Made by a program: the position numbers and the translations under genes
Origin: DASSJF01 sp035280345
GTDB taxonomy: Bacteria > Sysuimicrobiota > Sysuimicrobiia > Sysuimicrobiales > Segetimicrobiaceae
Assembly: GCA_035280345.1 (NCBI GenBank)
Contig: DATEGA010000074.1
Span: forward strand, 18,254 to 82,253
Direction: 5' to 3'
Length of the DNA stretch: 64,000 nucleotides
Notes under the pieces: generated by a model
What the model saw: the letters and a program-made list of their open reading frames with translations, nothing else
Told to the model about the DNA's origin: nothing
Database searches by the model: none
In this document: positions 49,235-56,236 of the stretch, piece by piece
Numbering within the stretch: position 1 is the first letter of the stretch
Layout: each line of letters begins with the position of its first letter

Positions 49235-50572
49235 CTACCTGTAGCGGGCCAGCTCCTGGTCGATCTTCGCGGCCGCCACGTCCAGAATAGGCTTCACTGG
49301 GCGACCCAGCTGGATGTCCTTACTTGCCTGCGTCACCGTATCGTCCACGAAGTCGTACGCAGGCGTGCGCGGCCGCTGCACGGCGCAGTGCGCGAGCCCG
49401 TCCCAGAACACCGACCACGGATACTGTTTGAGATACGGCAACTCGGCGTACGTCGACTTCAGCGCCGGAAGGTACCCCGCTGCCTTTACCCACTTCAGAT
49501 GCCCGTCCCGGCCGGCGACGCTATTCACGAATTCCCACGCGAGGTCGCGTTGCTTGGCCTGCACCGAAATGCCGATATGGTAGGCGCCGGAATTGGTCAC
49601 GCAGCGGCGGTCCCTCGGCATGAACGTGGCGCCGACCCGAAGGTTGGAAAAGCGCGCGGCGATATCGCGAAGCACAAACGGATTCCCTTGCGTAAATGCG
49701 GTCTGCCCGGTGCCGAACAGATCGGGGGTCGGTTGAATGGGCGCGAGCTGGCGTTTCGTGTATAGGTCGCCCCAAAACGTGAAAGCGTTCACCGTCGCCG
49801 GACTATTGAGGTAGCCGGTCGCCCGGCTTGCGTCCGGACTGAGGACCTCACCGCCCGACATCGCGAGCCATGGTTGGTAGACGTAGAGCCCGGGTGCGTA
49901 CGTCGTCGCGTATGCCCAGCGCGTGACACGGCCTGCGTCCCGCCGGACCACGGCCTCGGCTACGTGAAGAAAGTCTTCCTTCGTCCATTCTTGATCTAAT
50001 GTGTGGGGCGGTCGAATCTTTGCCTGGTCGAGCACGTCGACGTTGTAGAGCAGCTGCTCGCCGGATTGGTGCATGGGCAGCGCCCAGACCTTGCCCTGAT
50101 ACGTCATGTCGTTGCGGGGGGCCGGATAGTAATCGTCGAGCTCCGCCTTCGCGACGAGACCGTCCAGCGGCACGATCATCTTGCGGTATACGTAGTTGGG
50201 GATCAGCGGAAAGTCGACAAAGAAGACGTCCGGGGCCTGGTTGCCCGCGTAAGCCACATTGACTTTCTGAAAGTACTCTCCGAACGGGAACGCCTGCACC
50301 TGAACGCGGACCCCGGGATGCGACTGCTCAAACGCGCGGCCGAAGCCGTCCAACAGTTCGTTCAAGAGCGGGATCGTATACCGGACGTACCAGAACTGCA
50401 GAGTGGTAGGTGCTGCCGCGCGGACACCCGCTGTCCGTGCGGCGCTGCTAAAGACACCCGCCGCGAGGGCCGCCGCACCCCCGGCGGCCGCGGTCAGGAG
50501 CGTCCGGCGGCTCAACCCCGCCACCGCGCGGCCGTTTGCCGGTTTCCTGCGCTCCTTCCGTGCACGCTTCAT
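49235..50572 (-). CDS. Sugar-type ABC transporter substrate-binding protein (family 1)
   Basis: Periplasmic receptor of 445 residues for the permeases at 47417-49221. ATG 50572 is preceded by GGGGGAGGGG; upstream in-frame starts overlap the nucleoside hydrolase gene. A twin-arginine signal is present (LSRRTLLTAAAGGAAALAAG, about residue 20). The mature part shows TLQFWYVRYTIPLLNELLDG, SHPGVRVQVQAFPFGEYFQK and APDVFFVDFPLIPNYV, the CUT1 receptor pattern. Its operon mates are two nucleoside hydrolases, which points to a nucleoside or a ribosyl compound as ligand rather than an oligosaccharide. That is inference, and it would be unusual for CUT1. Confidence 0.92.
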   Translation of the reverse strand: MKRARKERRKPANGRAVAGLSRRTLLTAAAGGAAALAAGVFSSAARTAGVRAAAPTTLQFWYVRYTIPLLNELLDGFGRAFEQSHPGVRVQVQAFPFGEYFQKVNVAYAGNQAPDVFFVDFPLIPNYVYRKMIVPLDGLVAKAELDDYYPAPRNDMTYQGKVWALPMHQSGEQLLYNVDVLDQAKIRPPHTLDQEWTKEDFLHVAEAVVRRDAGRVTRWAYATTYAPGLYVYQPWLAMSGGEVLSPDASRATGYLNSPATVNAFTFWGDLYTKRQLAPIQPTPDLFGTGQTAFTQGNPFVLRDIAARFSNLRVGATFMPRDRRCVTNSGAYHIGISVQAKQRDLAWEFVNSVAGRDGHLKWVKAAGYLPALKSTYAELPYLKQYPWSVFWDGLAHCAVQRPRTPAYDFVDDTVTQASKDIQLGRPVKPILDVAAAKIDQELARYR

Positions 50573-50606
50573 CCCGGAGACCCCTCCCCCCGCGTTGTAC
50601 AGCGCG

Positions 50607-51590
50607 TCACTGTCCGCGGCCGAGACCGGCCACGCGCTCAACAAACAGGCCCGCCAGCCGGCCGCCGTCGACGTCGAGGCACACGGTGGCGTTGGGCTCT
50701 CTGCCGAGCTGGCCGCGGAAGTCCACCACCGTTTGGCCCTGGCACAGGCCGCAGGTCTCGATGACGACAGGTAGATCCTCGCCCGTGAACACGTCAGGGC
50801 GGACGGCGTACCCGACCGCGGGGACGTCGTTGAAGTGCACCCACGCGCCCGCCCCGTACTCCGACCAACGCTTCACTGGGGGCGCGACCTTGCGGTAGGC
50901 GTCGGCGATGAACCGGCTCATTTCCGCCAACCGCTTGGCCGGGGCGGCGCCATCGCGCGCCAATCCTCTCAACTGGTCGTCGGTGACATACACTTTGCGG
51001 CACACGTCGAGGCCGATCTGGACGATCGGCGCTCCAGAGTCGTACACGACGGCCGCGGCCCAAGGATCGTTGAAAAAGTTCGCCGACGCAACCGGGCTCG
51101 CATTGCCCATCGTGAGAACGGCGCCGCCCATGCAGATGATGCGTTTGACCCGCTGTGCCATCGTGGGGTCCTGCGACAGCGCGAGCGCGATGTTCGTGAG
51201 CGGACCAAGCCCAACAATGGTGACAGCGCCGGAGTGGCGATTGACGTGGTCGAGAATTGCCTCGACCGCTCCACCCGGCGTTCCGGCGTGCTCTCCGGCG
51301 GGCCAGTCAAGATTGCCCAGACCGTCGTCGCCGTGGATGCGTTTGGCAAATTTCGGCGCCCCGTGCAGCGGGCGGCCCGCGCCCATTCGGACGGGAACGT
51401 CACGGCGCTCGGCGAGCGCCAGCAGCCGCTGCGCATTGACCGTCGACTGCTCGACGGCGACGTTGCCAAACACGGTCGTGACGAGATCAACCTGGACTTC
51501 CGGGGAGGCGAGCGCAAAGAAGATCGCCGCGGCGTCGTCGATACCCGGATCCGTGTCGATAATTAGGTGTTCCAACAGCGTACTCCACAC
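50607..51590 (-). CDS. Nucleoside hydrolase (IU-NH family)
   Basis: Calcium-dependent N-ribohydrolase that splits nucleosides into base and ribose. The 327-residue protein has the family's N-terminal metal cluster HLIIDTDPGIDDAAAI, FGNVAVEQSTVNAQRLLALA, IHGDDGLGNLDWP, the TIVGLGPLTNIALALSQDP motif, and the later metal/substrate region WVHFNDVPAVGYAV. GTG 51590 is used; a TTG five codons in (51575) is also possible. It lies between a second, diverged nucleoside hydrolase (123-base gap) and the importer receptor (34-base gap). It is cytoplasmic, so it would act on imported nucleosides. Base specificity is not readable. Confidence 0.93.
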   Translation of the reverse strand: MWSTLLEHLIIDTDPGIDDAAAIFFALASPEVQVDLVTTVFGNVAVEQSTVNAQRLLALAERRDVPVRMGAGRPLHGAPKFAKRIHGDDGLGNLDWPAGEHAGTPGGAVEAILDHVNRHSGAVTIVGLGPLTNIALALSQDPTMAQRVKRIICMGGAVLTMGNASPVASANFFNDPWAAAVVYDSGAPIVQIGLDVCRKVYVTDDQLRGLARDGAAPAKRLAEMSRFIADAYRKVAPPVKRWSEYGAGAWVHFNDVPAVGYAVRPDVFTGEDLPVVIETCGLCQGQTVVDFRGQLGREPNATVCLDVDGGRLAGLFVERVAGLGRGQ

Positions 51591-51713
51591 GGGGCCGACG
51601 TTGTGAAGCAGTGCTGAGCGTGGAACTTCTTCGCAAGGCCGGCACCCTCGACCTCCCGGCCTGTGCGCGGCCGCAGGCTTAGAATGGGTTTGCGCAGGGC
51701 CGGCTGCCGCCAG

Positions 51714-52691
51714 TTACGGGGCCGAGGCGATCACCTGCTCGTACCAGTCGAGAATTCCGTCGGCGTCGGCCTTCATGCACACTCGAACGTTGGCCGGCTT
51801 ATCCGTCTGAGGCCGAAAATCCGCGACCGTCATGCCGCGGGTCAACGAACTTTCGATGTCCACGTCCACCGGCAGCTGCTGCGTCTCAAACAGCCCCGGC
51901 CGCAGTGCGTAGGCCATCACGAGCAGGTCGTGCACGGGAAAACCCGGGATGCCTTCAGAAGTGTAGGCGTCGGCGTAGAAGCCGGTGATCTGATAGATGA
52001 ACTCTGCGATCCGTGATCCGGCCGTTCGCATGCGTTCGCGCCGCGCGGCGCTGACCCGCACCCAGCGCGTCACGTCCTGCCCAACCATCGTCAGCTGGAT
52101 GCCGGCCCCGAGTACGACCTTGGCGGCCTCCGGGTCGTTCAATATGTTGGCCGTCGCCACGGCGCTAACATTACCGGGGCCGCGCACGATCCCGCCCATG
52201 AAAATGATTTCCTTGACGGCGCCAGCAAACCCGGGCTCGAGTCGCATGGCCAGTGCCACGTTCGTCAGCGGCCCCAGGCAGAGCAGCGTAATCTTTCCAG
52301 GCGCTTCGACCGCCCGCTGCGCCAGCTCCACCGCGGCGTAGCCGGCTTCCGGCGTCCGATCGGGAAGCGGCAACTGGACGCTGCCGAAACCGTTCGCGCC
52401 ATGCACGGTCGGAGCGAAGAAGAGCCGGCGCTGCACAAGCGGCTCCGTGGCCCCCACGTAAACGGGCAGGTTGGATCGGCCCGCAAGATCCATGAGGCGG
52501 AGAACATTCGCGGCCGCCAGCTCGGCTCTGACATTACCGAAAACGGAGGTTACCGCGTCGATTTCAAATCGGCCGCAAAGGAGCGCGAACAGGATGGCCT
52601 GGCCGTCATCGATGCCGGGATCGGTATCGATGATGACGCGGCGCGGTGAGGCTCCCGGCGCGCCAAGACCACCCAGCGTAACACTACTCAC
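51714..52691 (-). CDS. Nucleoside hydrolase (IU-NH family), second copy
   Basis: First gene of the leftward nucleoside operon, 325 residues from GTG 52691. Metal cluster RVIIDTDPGIDDGQAI, SVFGNVRAELAAANVLRLMD, VHGANGFGSVQLPLPD, TLLCLGPLTNVALAMRLEPG, and FPVHDLLVMAYALRPG with the family's conserved His-Asp pair. It differs from the 50607 protein at most non-motif positions, so this is an old pair that probably divides purine and pyrimidine or ribo and deoxyribo substrates. No recognisable promoter was found in the degraded region upstream (52692-53013). Confidence 0.93.
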   Translation of the reverse strand: MSSVTLGGLGAPGASPRRVIIDTDPGIDDGQAILFALLCGRFEIDAVTSVFGNVRAELAAANVLRLMDLAGRSNLPVYVGATEPLVQRRLFFAPTVHGANGFGSVQLPLPDRTPEAGYAAVELAQRAVEAPGKITLLCLGPLTNVALAMRLEPGFAGAVKEIIFMGGIVRGPGNVSAVATANILNDPEAAKVVLGAGIQLTMVGQDVTRWVRVSAARRERMRTAGSRIAEFIYQITGFYADAYTSEGIPGFPVHDLLVMAYALRPGLFETQQLPVDVDIESSLTRGMTVADFRPQTDKPANVRVCMKADADGILDWYEQVIASAP

Positions 52692-52789
52692 ATGTCATTC
52701 CGTTGACCGTACAGCACTAACCATAACGGTCTCGTTCTTCAATGAAAGCATTGAGGTCGTCATGGGCATCGGGAGGCTTGAACAGAGGA

Positions 52790-52962
52790 TCATGAAGGCG
52801 GTGTTACCGGAATCGATGTGCAACATAACGCCTCCAGGTGACCGGCTTGGAGTAGAGTGTTTGTGTCGACGAGGATATTTACCTTGGCGCCGCCGGCGGG
52901 TTGACCAGAACCCCGGCTAAAGAGCCACGATGGTCGGCGTGGGCGTCCTCACTAGCGGCCAT
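52790..52962 (-). pseudogene. Possible PIN-domain toxin remnant with a short ORF in front
   Basis: On the leftward strand a frame from 52882 reads VNILVDTNTLLQAG, very like the opening of PIN-domain (VapC) ribonucleases (mNILVDTNvLl), but it begins with GTA instead of a start codon and loses resemblance after about 14 residues before a stop near 52790. In front of it a 27-codon ORF (ATG 52962, TAA 52879) has a strong GGGAGGAG site and overlaps it, as antitoxin genes do, but its sequence is not recognised. I read this as decayed toxin-antitoxin material. The rest of the 52692-53013 interval shows nothing else I can support. Confidence 0.3.
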
Positions 52963-53013
52963 GATCTCCTCCCGGGCGGCGCCTCAACGCGCTCTGCCGT
53001 CGCGACCGGCATA

Positions 53014-53043
53014 TTGACAGGTGATTCTAGAATATGTATTCTA
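53014..53043 (+). promoter_or_regulatory. Promoter with overlapping operator for the TetR gene
   Basis: TTGACA (53014-53019), a 17-base spacer and TATTCT (53037-53042) form a near-consensus sigma-70 promoter. An inverted repeat TAGAATA-TG-TATTCTA (53028-53043) covers the -10 element, the usual place for a TetR-type autorepressor operator. Transcription would begin around 53049, which is exactly the second ATG of the regulator frame, so the mRNA may be leaderless. Confidence 0.65.
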
Positions 53044-53048
53044 AATCC

Positions 53049-53654
53049 ATGCCGAGAACGCCGAAGTTCGACGAAGCACAGATCCTGGCATCGGCGCGAA
53101 ACCTGGTCGCCGCCCACGGCCCCGCAGCCGCGTCCGTGAGTGCGATTGCGCGAGCCATTCACGCGCCGATCGGCTCAATTTACCATCGATTCGCGTCGCG
53201 TGACGTGCTTCTCGGCGAGGTCTGGTTGAGCGCGGCGGAGGCGTTCCAGAACGCCTACTTCGAGGTGCTCCGAGGGACCGGGGCTCGTGAAGCAGGGTTG
53301 GCCGCCGCCCTGTACCTCGCACAACGGGTGCGTGCCAACCTCGCGGAAGCACGGGTGCTGCAACTTTACCGGCGGCAAGACTTTGTCCGACACGGTTGGC
53401 CGGCCGGTATGGAGCGGCGCGCCCGCGCATTGCGACAGCAGATCGACACCGAGTTTCATGACTTCAGCCGGCGGCTGTGCGGGCGAACGGATGCCCGCAC
53501 AGCGCGCATTGTCACTTTCGCCGTGCTCGATGCGCCGTTTGCGGCGGTTCGACGGCACGTGGCGGCGAAGGAGGTGCCGCCCGACTACGTCGATCTGCTG
53601 ATTACCGCAACGTATCATGCCACGCTGCGTCTCGTGGGCGTCGCCTCGTCGTAG
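53049..53654 (+). CDS. TetR/AcrR family transcriptional regulator
   Basis: A 201-residue one-component repressor. The N-terminal helix-turn-helix (FDEAQILASARNLVAAHGPA then VSAIARAIHAPIGSIYHRFA, about residues 7-55) is clear; the ligand domain follows with no recognisable specificity. ATG 53049 is preferred over the in-frame ATG 53034 because the -10 element and operator at 53028-53043 lie between them, which would place 53049 at or next to the transcription start. It is followed 90 bases later by a SnoaL-like gene and then an epimerase-like gene on the same strand, which it may control. Inducer unknown. Confidence 0.87.
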   Translation: MPRTPKFDEAQILASARNLVAAHGPAAASVSAIARAIHAPIGSIYHRFASRDVLLGEVWLSAAEAFQNAYFEVLRGTGAREAGLAAALYLAQRVRANLAEARVLQLYRRQDFVRHGWPAGMERRARALRQQIDTEFHDFSRRLCGRTDARTARIVTFAVLDAPFAAVRRHVAAKEVPPDYVDLLITATYHATLRLVGVASS

Positions 53655-53744
53655 AGGGCGCGGTACACGCGAACCATGCCCGGGACGGATGAACACGCAG
53701 GACGAAGTCGATCCGGACGAGGACGATCACGAGGAGGATGCGCG

Positions 53745-54182
53745 ATGTCGGAGGGAGTTGAGACGGTGAAGCGTCTGTTCGAGGCGGTGAGGCGGCGCGA
53801 CCAAGCGGCGCTCTTAGACGCTTACCACCCTCAGGTGTCAATCCACGAGGCACCCTCTCTGCCGTATGGCGGCACTTTCCATGGGCATTCGGGGGCCATC
53901 GAGCACGTGCAGAGATTCTACCGGACGTGGGAGGGGCTAAAACCTCCGGAGCTATTTAAAGACGTCGGAATCACGCGTCCGCGCCTCTTCGCGTTCCTTG
54001 AGGCGGCCCAAGATCATGTCGTGGTGATCGGCCGGCAGCTCGCGGTCGCACCAAACGGAAGCTCTCTGGATGTCCCGGAGACATTCGTGTTCAAGATGCA
54101 AGACAACCGAGTGATCGAATCCTGGATGTTCAACCAAGATACTGTTGCGATTCTCGAGTTCCTGAGGAACGCGGGACGATGA
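53745..54182 (+). CDS. SnoaL-like / NTF2-fold protein
   Basis: A 145-residue protein of the nuclear transport factor 2 fold (SnoaL-like polyketide cyclase/ketosteroid isomerase-related). ATG 53745 follows GAGGAGG. The pattern MSEGVETVKRLFEAVRRRDQ, LLDAYHPQVSIHEAPSLPYG, GHSGAIEHVQRFYRTWEGL and the C-terminal FVFKMQDNRVIESWMFNQDT is typical. These small barrel proteins act as isomerases, hydrolases or binding proteins on small hydrophobic compounds; no catalytic residue set lets me choose. It lies between the TetR gene and the epimerase-like gene, all on one strand. Confidence 0.8.
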   Translation: MSEGVETVKRLFEAVRRRDQAALLDAYHPQVSIHEAPSLPYGGTFHGHSGAIEHVQRFYRTWEGLKPPELFKDVGITRPRLFAFLEAAQDHVVVIGRQLAVAPNGSSLDVPETFVFKMQDNRVIESWMFNQDTVAILEFLRNAGR

Positions 54183-54299
54183 GGCGCGACGTCCACTGTG
54201 TATGCCTATGGTTCGTGACCGGCGACCCCTGCACCGACAGGCGCGCGGGCTGTATCGCAGCGGGCGATGTGCCCCCGGGGTGCTAGGGAGAAAGGCGAC

Positions 54300-55250
54300 A
54301 TGAAGGTGTTTGTGGCAGGTGGAAGCGGCGTTCTCGGCCGTGCAACCGTGCGGGCGCTCAGTGAGGCCGGACATACGGTCCGCGCCACGGCAAGAGGACC
54401 CGAGAAGGCACTCGTGGTGCGCCGGCTCGGCGCGGAGCCCGTCGACATCGACCTGTTTGACGCGGCCGCGGTGCGCCGCGCCGTATCCGGATCCGCCGCT
54501 ATTGTGCGGCTGACGACCAAGATCCCGTCGCTCACAAAGATGGGCCGGCATGGAGCGTGGGCCGAGACAAACCGGTTGCGGACTGAAGGCGCCCGGATCA
54601 TGGTCGAGGCGGCGCTACAGGAACAGGTGCCGGTTTACGTGCACGAATCGGTCGTGTTCGTCTACCGCGACGGCGGCACCGATTGGCTCGACGAGGACGC
54701 GCCGACGGACGACGGCGGCACGACACCTCTGCGGGCGGCGCTCGCCGGTGAGCAGGAGGCTTCGCGGTTCACCCGGGCCGGAGGCCTGGGGATCGTGCTG
54801 CGCTTCGGTGGATTCTACGGACCGGATGCGCCATCGACGCTTGAGACGGCGCAAATGATGCGGCGCCGACTGCTGCCGCAGATCGGGCAGGGAACCAACT
54901 ACCTGTCGTCGGTCTACGTCCCCGACGCCGGCCGAGCCGTGGCCGCGGCGCTCACCGTGCCGGCCGGCATTTACAACATCGCCGATGACGTCCCCGTCCT
55001 GTTCGCCGCATACTTACGGATCGCAGCCCGGTCCCTTGGAGTACCTCGGCCGTGGCGGCTTCCCCGCGTCCTGCGCCCCCTGCTGTTCGGCGAGATGGGA
55101 CGATACCTTTTCCGCTCGCTCCGCGTCTCGAACCGCAGGTTCAGAGACGCGGCTGGCTGGGCACCGGAATTTCCGAGTGCATCGGATGGGTGGGCGCGGA
55201 TTGCCGCCCAATGGGGGGGCACCGAGCCGGCCGCCGGTGTCGCCGGTTGA
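54300..55250 (+). CDS. NAD-dependent epimerase/dehydratase-like protein (atypical SDR)
   Basis: Extended SDR-type protein of 316 residues from ATG 54300 (GGGAGAAAGG upstream). The nucleotide-binding motif is VFVAGGSGVLGRATVRALSE, typical of NAD-dependent epimerases and atypical SDRs. The usual catalytic YxxxK is not evident: where extended SDRs have it, this protein shows HESVVFVYRDGG followed by ALAGEQEASRF. The VLRFGGFYGPDA motif (from the family's R..N.YGP) is present. Loss of the canonical Tyr-Lys pair suggests binding or an unusual reaction. Third gene of the run starting with TetR, 117 bases after the SnoaL-like gene. Confidence 0.82.
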   Translation: MKVFVAGGSGVLGRATVRALSEAGHTVRATARGPEKALVVRRLGAEPVDIDLFDAAAVRRAVSGSAAIVRLTTKIPSLTKMGRHGAWAETNRLRTEGARIMVEAALQEQVPVYVHESVVFVYRDGGTDWLDEDAPTDDGGTTPLRAALAGEQEASRFTRAGGLGIVLRFGGFYGPDAPSTLETAQMMRRRLLPQIGQGTNYLSSVYVPDAGRAVAAALTVPAGIYNIADDVPVLFAAYLRIAARSLGVPRPWRLPRVLRPLLFGEMGRYLFRSLRVSNRRFRDAAGWAPEFPSASDGWARIAAQWGGTEPAAGVAG

Positions 55251-55311
55251 CGTCCGGCACGAACCACGACGTCAGCCCTCGTGTCGTGAGCAAACTGCGA
55301 ACGGCGCGACG

Positions 55312-55407
55312 ATGGAACGCGTCCGTCGGGTGGCGACAAAAGGCAAGAATGGAGTGCCACACGTCGTCCCGGTTTGTCACATTGTGGTTGATGCCCGCGG
55401 GCCTTAG
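55312..55407 (+). pseudogene. Truncated pyridoxamine-5'-phosphate-oxidase-like (PPOX) fragment
   Basis: A 31-codon frame reads MERVRRVATKGKNGVPHVVP then VCHIVVDARGP and stops. This is the start of the flavin-barrel of PPOX-class or F420-dependent enzymes (aRvarLAT...dG.PHvvPvcf..dg). The remaining about 100 residues are missing. It sits in the 262-base interval between the epimerase-like gene and the Nudix gene. Nothing else in that interval is recognised. Confidence 0.5.
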
Positions 55408-55512
55408 ACCACTCATGGGCATCGCTTTTGCCACGGCGTGTTGCCTGGTAGCTGCATTCGCGCTTTCGTTTTGACCTCGGGTATCGAGTTCATCTCCGCT
55501 TAAGCTTCGGAC

Positions 55513-55902
55513 ATGATAGTGGGTGGCGTCGTAGCGCAGAATGGTGCGGTTCTCCTTGGGAAACGCGCGCCAACACGAGCCCTGGCGCCAGGCGTGTGGG
55601 ATATATTCGGCGGTCATGTGAAGCCTGGTGAGCGTGCCGAGGATGCCTTGGTTCGGGAAATCTACGAAGAGTTGGGCGTCCGCGTAACCCATTTGAGCGT
55701 GCTCGAGGTATTGGACAATCCGCATGTACTAGGCGGCCCGTTCGCGGTGTTCATCGTGGACGCTTGGGAAGGTGTGCCCCACAACGACGCCCCTGAAGAG
55801 CACACAGAGATCCGATGGTTTTCGCCCGGACAGCTTGCCGGTATTTCCCTCGCTCATCCAGCATACGTCGCGCTCCTGCGTCGAGCGCTAAATGCGTGGT
55901 AG
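55513..55902 (+). CDS. Nudix hydrolase
   Basis: A 129-residue pyrophosphohydrolase. The full Nudix box is present from Gly34 to Val56 (GHVKPGERAEDALVREIYEE then LGV), with the metal-binding REIYEE core at residues 48-53. Around it are the usual strands (IVGGVVAQNGAVLLGKRAP before, EEHTEIRWFSPGQLAG after), which resemble the MutT/8-oxo-dGTP-type and ADP-ribose-type small hydrolases; substrate cannot be chosen. ATG 55513 lacks a strong ribosome-binding site. It stands alone between decayed sequence and the tRNA-fragment border of the arabinoside cassette. Confidence 0.92.
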   Translation: MIVGGVVAQNGAVLLGKRAPTRALAPGVWDIFGGHVKPGERAEDALVREIYEELGVRVTHLSVLEVLDNPHVLGGPFAVFIVDAWEGVPHNDAPEEHTEIRWFSPGQLAGISLAHPAYVALLRRALNAW

Positions 55903-56077
55903 TGCGAGGAGACTACTCCGTTCCGTGGTCGGAAGATGGTCCCGAACCGAAGCTGGCAGGTCGTCATTGCCTAAGTAGGGCAGTTGAGGGCGTAGCCAGG
56001 TTGCTGGCTTCTGGCCTTGGCCACCTTCGCAAGCGGTCGTTGGCGATTTGAGCAACGCACTGGTAGGAGCCAGCGAG
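55903..56077. other. Non-coding interval left of the tRNA-Thr fragment
   Basis: No gene is recognised here. If the cassette to the right was inserted, this interval is the original 3' flank of the tRNA-Thr gene. GGAGCCAGCGAG at 56066-56077 is a short imperfect repeat of the tRNA-end sequence that follows it (GGAGCCGGCGAT), the only notable pattern. Confidence 0.4.
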
Positions 56078-56122
56078 TGGAGCCGGCGATCGGATTTGAA
56101 CCGATGGCCTACGCATTACGAA
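56078..56122 (-). repeat. 3'-end fragment of tRNA-Thr (direct repeat of 61975-62019; putative att site)
   Basis: This 45-base segment is identical to the anticodon-loop-to-CCA part of the intact tRNA-Thr gene at 61975-62049 except for two bases. It keeps the T-arm (ATCGG-TTCAAAT-CCGAT), the 3' acceptor strand CGCCGGC and TCCA, but has no 5' half: the matching acceptor strand and D-arm are absent to its right. It lies in the same orientation as the intact tRNA and borders the arabinoside cassette on the left, exactly as a displaced tRNA 3' end does after site-specific integration. Confidence 0.85.
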
Positions 56123-56180
56123 GGCCTCGCGCCGCTAGTGCGACGCAGGGTGCCCCCAGGCCGCCGTCCAATTTAGCCGC

Positions 56181-56215
56181 TCAACATTCCGGCAGGCGTC
56201 CGATATATCGGACGC
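56181..56215 (+). promoter_or_regulatory. Candidate promoter with a 20-bp perfect palindrome before the arabinofuranosidase operon
   Basis: GCGTCCGATA and TATCGGACGC form a perfect 20-bp palindrome at 56196-56215, 22 bases before the ATG at 56237. A possible -35 (TCAACA, 56181-56186) and -10 (TATATC, 56204-56209) are 17 bases apart, the latter inside the palindrome. The IclR gene at the end of the operon is the obvious candidate to bind it; this is inference from position. Confidence 0.5.
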
Positions 56216-56236
56216 GCCCATGAGCGGCGGAGGAGC

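Noticed and set aside
52917..53162. An 81-codon - strand ORF across the TetR promoter
   Set aside because: It overlaps the start of the TetR gene and its promoter and has no family resemblance.
56078..56155. A second functional tRNA-Thr gene
   Set aside because: The 5' acceptor strand and D-arm that would pair with CGCCGGC are absent, so only the 3' part exists.
56017..56223. Short ORF containing AIGFEPMAYALR
   Set aside because: This is the well-known spurious translation of the antisense of a tRNA T-arm; it comes from the tRNA-Thr fragment, not a gene.
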